Of a stretch of 6,328 nucleotides of DNA, positions 1 through 5,058 are shown one piece after another (the first letter of the stretch is position 1; the number at the start of each line of letters is the position of its first letter). A program made the position numbers and the translations under genes. The DNA is from QALR01 sp045646925 (GTDB lineage: Bacteria > Bacillota > Clostridia > Oscillospirales > CAG-272). Location: NCBI GenBank assembly GCA_045646925.1, contig JAZRLQ010000063.1, forward strand, positions 1 through 6,328. Reading direction: 5' to 3'. Under the pieces are notes generated by a model, which worked only from the letters and a program-made list of their open reading frames with translations, was not told where the DNA came from and did no database searches.

Positions 1-1
1 C

Positions 2-991
2 TGGTGCCTCGGCAACGAGATGGACGGCGAGTGGCAGATAGGCCACAAAACTCCCGACGAATACGGCAGAATTGCCGCCGAAGCCGCAAGGCTTATGAAG
101 TGGGCAGACCCCTCGATCGAGCTCGTTGCCTGCGGAAGCTGCACCTACACTATGCCTACGTTCGGCGTATGGGATATGACGGTTCTTGATCACACGTACG
201 AGCTCGTTGACTATCTCGCCCTTCACCATTATTACGGAAACGCCTCCAACAAAACGGCGGATTATCTTGCGCGCGGCGCGCAAATGGACGCTTACATAAA
301 GGCGGCAGAGGCGTTCTGCGACGCGATAAAGGCAAAGAAGCACTCGAAGAAAACACTCAACCTTTCATTTGACGAATGGAACGTATGGTTCCACAGCAGC
401 GATAAAGATGCGGCAATTCCCGATTGGCAGGTGGCACCGCCGAAGCTTGAGGATATATATAACTTCGAGGACGCTCTTCTCGTCGGCTCGCTCATATCAA
501 CGCTTCAGAACAACTGCGACCGCGTAAAAATGGCGTGTATGGCACAGCTTGTCAACGTCATTGCGCCCATCATGACGAAAAACGGCGGCGGCGCGTGGGC
601 GCAGACGACGTTCTATCCTTATCTTTACGCTTCGCGCTACGGCAGAGGCGAAACGATGCGTCCCGTTCAGGAGAGCGAAGCCTATCGGACGACGGACGGA
701 TTTACCGTGCCTTATTTGGAAACCTCCGTCATTCATGACCGTGAAGCAAAAACGCTGACTGTGTTTGCAGTCAACCGTTCAAAAACCGAGGATATGACCT
801 TGTCGCTTGCTTTGGATGGCTTTGAAACGGCGGCTTTGATCGAGCACGTCGAATTGTATCACGACGATCTGAAGGCGGTCAATACCGAAAACGCAGAGGC
901 GGTCAAGCCGAAGAATCGGGCGCTTCCCGATCATGACAGAGAAATCCTTTTGAAAAAGCATTCGTGGAATATGTTACGTTATACATATTGA
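2..991 (+). CDS. abfA: Alpha-L-arabinofuranosidase, GH51, C-terminal part (5' end outside window)
   Basis: This enzyme removes terminal alpha-L-arabinofuranosyl groups from arabinoxylan or arabinan oligosaccharides with retention of configuration. The reading frame is open from base 2 and gives 329 visible residues. Numbered from the first visible one, the acid/base Glu is residue 6 in WCLGNEMDG and the nucleophile Glu is residue 125 in SFDEWNVW. Their 119-residue spacing equals that of the well-studied Geobacillus GH51 enzyme (E175/E294, recalled), so about 170 N-terminal residues should be missing. Other family signatures are LHHYYGN (75-80), LEDIYNFEDALLVG (about 149-162) and AQLVNVIAPIM (about 181-191). 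From about residue 235 the chain is the usual C-terminal beta domain, ending in the typical SWNMLRYTY-like strand. The stop is TGA, and a terminator follows at once, so this is the last gene of its transcript. Whether a signal peptide exists cannot be seen; this enzyme type is normally intracellular. Family assignment is very secure; exact substrate preference is inferred. Confidence 0.96.
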   Translation, partial: WCLGNEMDGEWQIGHKTPDEYGRIAAEAARLMKWADPSIELVACGSCTYTMPTFGVWDMTVLDHTYELVDYLALHHYYGNASNKTADYLARGAQMDAYIKAAEAFCDAIKAKKHSKKTLNLSFDEWNVWFHSSDKDAAIPDWQVAPPKLEDIYNFEDALLVGSLISTLQNNCDRVKMACMAQLVNVIAPIMTKNGGGAWAQTTFYPYLYASRYGRGETMRPVQESEAYRTTDGFTVPYLETSVIHDREAKTLTVFAVNRSKTEDMTLSLALDGFETAALIEHVELYHDDLKAVNTENAEAVKPKNRALPDHDREILLKKHSWNMLRYTY

Positions 992-998
992 TAAAAAG

Positions 999-1042
999 AA
1001 AAACGGTAGTTCCGTGCCGCAAGGCATGGGACTGCCGTTTTT
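999..1042 (+). terminator. Rho-independent terminator after the GH51 gene
   Basis: A 20-bp stem (999-1018 with 1023-1042) closes a GCAA loop, a GNRA-type tetraloop. All twenty positions pair; three of them are G-U wobbles. The stem ends in five T on the plus strand, and its left arm starts with A-runs, so it could also work on the minus strand. It lies 7 bases after the GH51 stop and closes that transcript. Confidence 0.93.
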
Positions 1043-1117
1043 AGTTTGTCGAAAAAGCTATGTAGAAAATAGAGAGCTTCACAAAAAGACTCAATTCTTT
1101 TGTCCTTGTTCTTTTTA

Positions 1118-1133
1118 TTGACAAAATTGTCAA
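1118..1133. repeat. Inverted repeat of the TTGACA/TGTCAA family, upstream half-sites
   Basis: A 7-bp perfect inverted repeat, TTGACAA (1118-1124) and TTGTCAA (1127-1133), is separated by two A. It uses the same half-site words as the two downstream operator copies, in the opposite relative arrangement, and shares its right half with the first of them. It is probably part of the binding region of the regulator encoded at 1202. The 1043-1117 stretch between the terminator and this point shows nothing recognisable. Confidence 0.55.
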
Positions 1134-1145
1134 ATATAATTGACA
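1126..1145. promoter_or_regulatory. Putative operator copy 1, overlapping the -35 box
   Basis: Palindrome TGTCAA (1128-1133), six spacer bases, TTGACA (1140-1145). The 20-base unit 1126-1145 recurs without a mismatch at 1172-1191. The right half-site is itself the -35 hexamer of the promoter, so a bound dimer would exclude RNA polymerase. The likely ligand is the adjacent small Xre regulator. The repeats and palindromes are seen; the operator role is inferred. Confidence 0.7.
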
Positions 1146-1168
1146 AAGAGGAACGGTTATGATATAAT
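1140..1168 (+). promoter_or_regulatory. Consensus sigma-A-type promoter of the HTH/membrane-protein operon
   Basis: TTGACA (1140-1145), 17-base spacer, TATAAT (1163-1168): both hexamers are exact consensus at the ideal spacing. A TG one base before the -10 (1160-1161) adds an extended -10. Transcription should begin near 1174-1176, giving a leader of about 27 bases. An unregulated promoter this good would be very strong, which fits tight repression through the two flanking operator copies. Confidence 0.92.
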
Positions 1169-1171
1169 GGC

Positions 1172-1191
1172 ATTGTCAAATATAATTGACA
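1172..1191. promoter_or_regulatory. Putative operator copy 2, over the transcription start and next to the RBS
   Basis: Exact second copy of the 1126-1145 unit: TGTCAA (1174-1179), six spacer bases, TTGACA (1186-1191). Its centre lies 46 bp downstream of copy 1, on the other side of the -10 box. It covers the predicted start of transcription, and its last base is the first base of the AGGAGG ribosome site (1191-1196). A protein bound here could block initiation or, with copy 1, bracket the promoter. The RNA could also form a weak 6-bp hairpin beside the ribosome site. Confidence 0.7.
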
Positions 1192-1201
1192 GGAGGAAAA
1201 C

Positions 1202-1390
1202 ATGAACGAAAAAATGAAGCAGGCGCGTCTGGAAAAGAATTTATCTCAGACCGAGCTTGCAAAAAACATCGGTGTTTCGCGGCAGACGATCAATATGATA
1301 GAAAACGGGTCATATAACCCCACGATTGAGCTTTGCATCCGCATTTGCAAAGAGCTTGACGTTACGCTCAATGATTTATTTTGGAGGTGA
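1202..1390 (+). CDS. Small Xre/Cro-type HTH transcriptional regulator (62 aa)
   Basis: A single-domain DNA-binding protein, probably an autorepressor of its own operon. Almost the whole chain is one HTH_3 domain: helix-turn-helix at about residues 15-36 (SQTELAKNIGVSRQTINMIE), then NPTIELCIRICKELDVTLNDLFW, the usual C-terminal half of the short YozG-like regulators of Bacillota. These are typically 60-75 residues, so this copy is complete. There is no separate effector-binding domain. The ATG at 1202 has AGGAGG (1191-1196) five bases upstream. The gene is preceded by a consensus promoter flanked by two identical palindromes and followed four bases after its stop by a membrane-protein gene. 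In Bacillota such regulators are often paired with a multi-pass membrane protein (for example yozG beside yoaS in B. subtilis, recalled). The signal sensed is unknown. Confidence 0.93.
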   Translation: MNEKMKQARLEKNLSQTELAKNIGVSRQTINMIENGSYNPTIELCIRICKELDVTLNDLFWR

Positions 1391-1392
1391 TC
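1383..1392 (+). promoter_or_regulatory. Strong Shine-Dalgarno site overlapping the regulator's stop
   Basis: GGAGGTGATC matches ten bases complementary to the usual Bacillota 16S 3' end. It spans the end of the regulator's TGG codon, its final AGG codon and its TGA stop, and lies seven bases (from GGAGG) before the ATG at 1395. It fixes the start of the membrane protein at 1395 and not at an in-frame ATG further upstream (1326), and implies translational coupling. Confidence 0.9.
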
Positions 1393-1394
1393 TT

Positions 1395-2750
1395 ATGTTT
1401 TATGATGAGAGAATTGAAAACGCAAAGGGAAGGATCGCGCGAAAGGCTATTCTGATATCGTTGGGTATATCCTTGGTTCTCGGAGCCATACATCTTTTCA
1501 ATATTATCCGAAATGCTCCCGAAACCAAGTTTTTTTGGTTTGCCGGCTTGGAAATCGCGATTGTGATCGGATGTCTGACCGTACTTGTGATTGGCTTCAT
1601 AAGAAGTAAGCTTTACGCAAGGGATGAACGAACGCTGTCGGAGCAGAATGCTTTTTACAATCGGTCTGCTTCGGTCTTGATGAAGTTTGTTTTGGGTGTT
1701 TTCGCATTTGTCAAACCGATCGCTCTGTATATCGGAAAGCCCGTTATTAATTTTTCTGATCCGGGGTTTGGCGGTATTCTGGATGTGTTGCTTTTCATTG
1801 TAGGAATTTACGTTGTTTGCGGTTTCAGACGAAACGATATCTATTTTAATTATTCTATTATGGACAGCGACCGCTATTACAAAGGCGTCTTAAAGAATAT
1901 GGGCAGATTCGGACTCTATGCATTGGCGTTCTTCGGCATATCCGTCGTTTCATTTGTGGGTATTATTGCTCTCAAAACACCGGAATCCGAGCGCGTCGTT
2001 CGGATTTTTCTGGATATGATGGTGTATTACGTCGGCACGTTTGCGGAGGTGGCGCTGTTGTATCTGCTCTATTCCTTTCTTGAAAAAAGCAGTTATCGTA
2101 ACGAGAATTCCATATCTCGATCCTCTGTGATCTCCTTGGGGATTACAATCTTTTTATACGCCGTTTATACCGCGGCCGTCATTTTTATCGACTCACTGCC
2201 GATATCACAGGCGAATGTTGCGTGGCTCGTTTCTCTGATAGCTCCGATTGATGTTTATATCTTGTTTGCGCTTCTGATCTTCATTACCTATTTCGGATAT
2301 GAATACCAAAGAGTGCGTAATAATAAACTCCTTTCGGCTGCTTGTGCAATCATACTTTTAAGCGAACCCCTGATTGTTTTTCTTGATCAGATTATCGGGT
2401 ACTTGATATTTGTATTTATGCCTGAGATTCTTGGTCGAGATGGATATATCATTAATCAGTTTTTTTCAACGGTGAGTACGTTTGTGGAAGATGCTTTGTG
2501 TCTTGCGAATATTGTAGGATTTGTTCTGATGATCTTTGCTCTTACAAAAGATCAAATGATCTGCAAAGCCCATCGTTGGGCGATCTTCGGATTTGTTATT
2601 CTCGGTGGTGTTGAGCTGTTTTTGCGCACGCAGGTGGATTTTTTGTCTGTAAGGATATATCATTTCGTTGCAGAGATCATCGTGCTTTGCTATTTTGCAG
2701 TGATTGTCGCTTGTGTTGCTGTGAAGGTGAAGAAAAAATCCGAGTCGTGA
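1395..2750 (+). CDS. Multi-pass membrane protein of unknown function (451 aa), partner of the HTH regulator
   Basis: I do not recognise a characterised family with certainty. The start at 1395 is chosen by the excellent ribosome site, four bases after the regulator's stop. The chain begins FYDERIENAKGRIARKA, a charged cytoplasmic-looking segment. About eleven hydrophobic segments follow, roughly at 16-36, 46-68, 95-115, 125-144, 170-193, 206-227, 243-265, 276-299, 310-340, 366-384 and 424-444, with a weaker one near 395-410. The loop after the second segment carries ARDERT (75-80), and the C-terminus is basic (KVKKKSES). The N-terminal part resembles in style the short two-to-four-span DUF proteins found beside YozG-like regulators in Clostridia (possibly DUF6773-like, from memory), but this protein is much longer. 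No ATPase, transporter or peptidase motif was found. Co-transcription with the regulator suggests a membrane sensor or a regulated envelope function; that is inference. Confidence 0.85.
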   Translation: MFYDERIENAKGRIARKAILISLGISLVLGAIHLFNIIRNAPETKFFWFAGLEIAIVIGCLTVLVIGFIRSKLYARDERTLSEQNAFYNRSASVLMKFVLGVFAFVKPIALYIGKPVINFSDPGFGGILDVLLFIVGIYVVCGFRRNDIYFNYSIMDSDRYYKGVLKNMGRFGLYALAFFGISVVSFVGIIALKTPESERVVRIFLDMMVYYVGTFAEVALLYLLYSFLEKSSYRNENSISRSSVISLGITIFLYAVYTAAVIFIDSLPISQANVAWLVSLIAPIDVYILFALLIFITYFGYEYQRVRNNKLLSAACAIILLSEPLIVFLDQIIGYLIFVFMPEILGRDGYIINQFFSTVSTFVEDALCLANIVGFVLMIFALTKDQMICKAHRWAIFGFVILGGVELFLRTQVDFLSVRIYHFVAEIIVLCYFAVIVACVAVKVKKKSES

Positions 2751-2794
2751 TATCAAAAGCCCTGTTCTTTTTAAAAGAACAGGGCTTTTGATAT
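2750..2794. terminator. Bidirectional terminator between convergent genes
   Basis: A perfect 22-bp inverted repeat (2750-2771 with 2773-2794) around one central T. The GC-rich core GCCCTGTTC/GAACAGGGC is followed by TTTTG on both strands, so it can end transcription from either side. It starts on the last base of the plus-strand stop codon and ends two bases before the stop of the minus-strand GH39 gene, filling the whole gap. Confidence 0.93.
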
Positions 2795-2796
2795 GG

Positions 2797-4275
2797 TTAG
2801 TTCATTTCAATTCTGATAAAATCCGCGCTGTTTTCCGTTTGCGGTATGGAGAAGGTCAGCGTTCCGTTTTCATCGGAGACTGCTTGGAGGGTCTTTTTCT
2901 TCGGCTTGGAGGCTTCGATGAGAGCGGCGGTCTCCTCTCTCGTGGGAAGCTCCGTGAAATTGCCGTCGAGATATGCGTTATAGGCATCGCCCGACTTGTA
3001 GCCGATGGTTTCGACGGTTACGCCGTAGGTCTTGTTTGGCTCAAATCCATTCAAAACGATCTGCGTGTCGTCGATGGCTTGCGCGGGGAGCGGACGGGCG
3101 AAATATTTGCGGTTGCCCTCCTTGGTTTCGGGCTTTTTGATGTTCCAGAGAAGGACCTGCACGGCGTTTTCCGAGCGGCAGACGTAGCAGTCCTCGTCCT
3201 CGCAGAGAAGCTCCGTGTCCCCAAGTCTGTGGAGAAACGTATAGGCGTAATAGGTGGGCTTGGGGATGGACTGCGCGTTGATCAGTCCGAAGCCGCCGTG
3301 AAAGGGCTTTCGGGGGGGAGAATTTTCTTCAAAAATATCGGTATAGACCCAATAGGAAAACATATCCGCAAAGCCTTCGCTTCTTTTTATTGCGCGGAGG
3401 ATATAGGGCGCGTTATAATAGCTGTCGTGGATGAAATCCGTCGGAGAAAAGGAGCTTGACCATTCCGTGATGAAAAGCGGCAGTCCTTCCTTTTTGCAGA
3501 ACTCGCCCCAGTGGCGGATCTCGTTTGAGACCTTGTCCACGCTCGGCAGGTAAACGATGGCGTTGCCTTCGGGGTCGAAATCGCCCTTGATGCCGTAGGA
3601 ATGGCTCGTGATGAAGTCGAGCGGAACGTCGCTTTCGCGGCAATGCCCGACGGTCTCTCCGATCCATTGCATGCCCGCCGTTGCGGGACCGCCAACCTTA
3701 TAGTCGGGATTTACTTTTTTGATGGTGCGCGCGGCGGCGTCGTAAAGCTTGAAATATGCGTTGATGTCCCGATATTCCGAGAAAAAGCCTTTGTGATTGG
3801 GCTCGTTCCAGATCTCGAAATACCATTTTTTGATCTCTTCCTCGCCGTAGCGGTCGGTGATGTGCCGTACGAACGCCTCGATCAGCATCTCCCATTCGCG
3901 GATATCCCTCGGCATGGAGATGTTCATCTTCCACCAGAAAACGTAGGCGTTCTTTTCAGCCATCACGTCGGGCATGAGACCGATCTCCACGAGAGGGCGG
4001 ATGCCTGTTTCCAGAAGGCTGTCGAAAAGCATATCGACGTATTGAAAGCAGAAGGAGAGACTTCCGTCTTCCTCTCTGTGCACGACGTTCATTCCCTCGT
4101 GAAAGATTCCGTGGAAGCGGATATAGCGGAAGGGACATTCCTTTTGTACCCGTTGTAATTGCTTCATCGGAATATGGCGCATGACCTCGGCGGCGCGGCC
4201 CGCTCCAATGCATTCCGAAAAGAATCGGTTGAGCGGACCTTTTTCGTTTTTGATGCTTGCAGTAATCGTTCTCAT
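2797..4275 (-). CDS. xynB: Beta-xylosidase, glycoside hydrolase family 39 (492 aa)
   Basis: This enzyme releases xylose from the non-reducing end of xylo-oligosaccharides by a retaining mechanism. The length matches bacterial GH39 xylosidases (about 500 residues). Family signatures are YIRFHGIFHEGMNV (51-64), then YFEIWNEPN (152-160) with acid/base E158, then the substrate-site SHSYG (224-228), then LFITEWSSS (267-275) with nucleophile E271. The (beta/alpha)8 barrel runs to about residue 350, followed by the C-terminal beta-sandwich beginning near VQVLLWNIK (373-381). There is no signal peptide, so it should act in the cytoplasm on imported oligosaccharides. The ATG at 4275 has GAGGT five bases upstream, and the gene starts 11 bases after the trmO stop, so it is probably co-transcribed with trmO. 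One oddity is three cysteines close together at 358, 363 and 366. The family is secure; activity on another beta-glycoside is possible because GH39 also contains alpha-L-iduronidases and other enzymes. The symbol follows usage in Geobacillus and Thermoanaerobacterium. Confidence 0.93.
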   Translation of the reverse strand: MRTITASIKNEKGPLNRFFSECIGAGRAAEVMRHIPMKQLQRVQKECPFRYIRFHGIFHEGMNVVHREEDGSLSFCFQYVDMLFDSLLETGIRPLVEIGLMPDVMAEKNAYVFWWKMNISMPRDIREWEMLIEAFVRHITDRYGEEEIKKWYFEIWNEPNHKGFFSEYRDINAYFKLYDAAARTIKKVNPDYKVGGPATAGMQWIGETVGHCRESDVPLDFITSHSYGIKGDFDPEGNAIVYLPSVDKVSNEIRHWGEFCKKEGLPLFITEWSSSFSPTDFIHDSYYNAPYILRAIKRSEGFADMFSYWVYTDIFEENSPPRKPFHGGFGLINAQSIPKPTYYAYTFLHRLGDTELLCEDEDCYVCRSENAVQVLLWNIKKPETKEGNRKYFARPLPAQAIDDTQIVLNGFEPNKTYGVTVETIGYKSGDAYNAYLDGNFTELPTREETAALIEASKPKKKTLQAVSDENGTLTFSIPQTENSADFIRIEMN

Positions 4276-4286
4276 TGTGTACCTCG

Positions 4287-4970
4287 TTAAATGATATCGG
4301 TAACGGTTAATGCTTGTCCGTCTACCTTGAAATGCACTTCAAAATCGGCGTACGCCATGCGGTAAATTCTCTCGGGATCGTTCTGATAACCGGGGCGGGG
4401 ATCCTCTGCGAGAAGCGCAATCGTGCTTTCACGAAGATGTTCGGGAATCTTTGCGAGAAGCTCGTCGGAAATTTGAACCTCTACGCTTCCTTCTCCCGGC
4501 TTGAAGCCGAAGCCGCCGACGGCGTCGGGGTGGGAATCCGTGTAGGGAAGATAGGGCTTGATGTCATAGATCGGCGTTCCGTCCAGAAGATCTGCGCCCG
4601 CTACGTGAATGACGGGGCCCTTCGGGGTGTGAAGCTCAATGTCGATGATCTTCACGGAGGAAAGTCCGACGGGGTTCGGTCGGAACGGAGAACGCGTGGC
4701 GAAAACGCCCATCCTTTTGTTGCCGCCGAGACGGGGTGGACGTACGGTCGGTGTCCACGGCTTTTCGACACATTCGGAAAATTGCCACAGAAGCCAGAGG
4801 TGCGAATAGCCGTCGAGTCCGCGCAACGCGTCGGGATTGCGGTATTCGGGTTCAAAAACGATGGTGGCGTGGGTGGATTCGACGAGTCCGCTCTGGCGGG
4901 GAATGCCGAACTTCGCGGTGAAATCGGAGTGAATATGAGCAATGGTGTGAAATGCAGTAGTTTCTCCCAT
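4287..4970 (-). CDS. trmO: tRNA (adenine(37)-N6)-methyltransferase TrmO (TsaA/YaeB family, 227 aa)
   Basis: TrmO uses S-adenosylmethionine to methylate the N6 of t6A at position 37 of certain threonine tRNAs, giving m6t6A. The length fits the two-domain form (235 aa in E. coli, recalled). Visible signatures are IAHIHSDF (10-17), KFGIPRQ (20-26), DGYSHLWLLW (53-62), the hallmark RPPRLGGN..GVFATRSPFRPNPVGLS (77-104) and DLLDGTPIYDIKPYLPYTD (127-145). A C-terminal domain follows with DPRPGYQ and RIYRMAYADFEVHF (191-214). The ATG at 4970 is preferred because homologues start close to the IAHIHSDF strand. An upstream in-frame TTG (5039) would add 23 unconserved residues and run through the promoter. 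AGGAAG lies ten bases before the ATG. The GH39 gene follows 11 bases downstream, an unusual partner for a tRNA modification gene. Confidence 0.94.
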   Translation of the reverse strand: MGETTAFHTIAHIHSDFTAKFGIPRQSGLVESTHATIVFEPEYRNPDALRGLDGYSHLWLLWQFSECVEKPWTPTVRPPRLGGNKRMGVFATRSPFRPNPVGLSSVKIIDIELHTPKGPVIHVAGADLLDGTPIYDIKPYLPYTDSHPDAVGGFGFKPGEGSVEVQISDELLAKIPEHLRESTIALLAEDPRPGYQNDPERIYRMAYADFEVHFKVDGQALTVTDII

Positions 4971-4989
4971 GATAGTAGTTCTTCCTTTT

Positions 4990-5018
4990 ATATTATATAG
5001 CGTTTTTAATATTGTAAC
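4990..5018 (-). promoter_or_regulatory. Probable promoter of trmO-GH39
   Basis: On the minus strand, GTTACA (5018-5013) acts as a -35-like box, followed by an AT-rich block. That block holds an exact TATAAT at 4997-4992 (15-base spacer) or TAATAT at 4995-4990 (17-base spacer). Transcription would begin near 4983-4986, leaving a leader of only about 15 bases that starts in or at the ribosome site. No hairpin terminator is visible between 5059 and here, so read-through from the upstream membrane-protein gene is also possible. Confidence 0.5.
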
Positions 5019-5058
5019 ATGAAAAGAAGAGAGGCGCAAGAGGAAAATCGGAAATATG

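Noticed and set aside
1118..1140. A second promoter using TTGACA at 1118 and TATAAT at 1135
   Set aside because: Spacing is only 11 bases, too short for a sigma-A promoter; the words are explained by the operator repeats.
1126..1191. Two identical 20-base repeats as a minimal CRISPR array
   Set aside because: Only two copies, with a promoter between them, palindromic operator layout and no cas genes.
1326..1394. Extended N-terminus of the membrane protein starting at the ATG at 1326
   Set aside because: It overlaps most of the regulator's C-terminal half in another frame; the ten-base Shine-Dalgarno match points to 1395.
1202..2750. Toxin-antitoxin pair
   Set aside because: The second protein is a large multi-span membrane protein, unlike known small toxins, and no toxin motif is seen.
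2788..3459. 223-codon open frame on the plus strand opposite the GH39 gene
   Set aside because: It is antisense to a gene with clear catalytic motifs, begins inside the bidirectional terminator, and has no family-like sequence.
3601..4158. 185-codon plus-strand open frame opposite GH39
   Set aside because: Shadow of the GH39 codon pattern; no ribosome site or recognisable domain.
4314..5000. 228-codon plus-strand open frame opposite trmO
   Set aside because: Antisense shadow of a conserved gene; arginine/glycine/valine-rich composition typical of such shadows.
4971..5039. TTG start adding 23 residues to TrmO
   Set aside because: The extension runs through the probable promoter and ribosome site and is outside the conserved family start.
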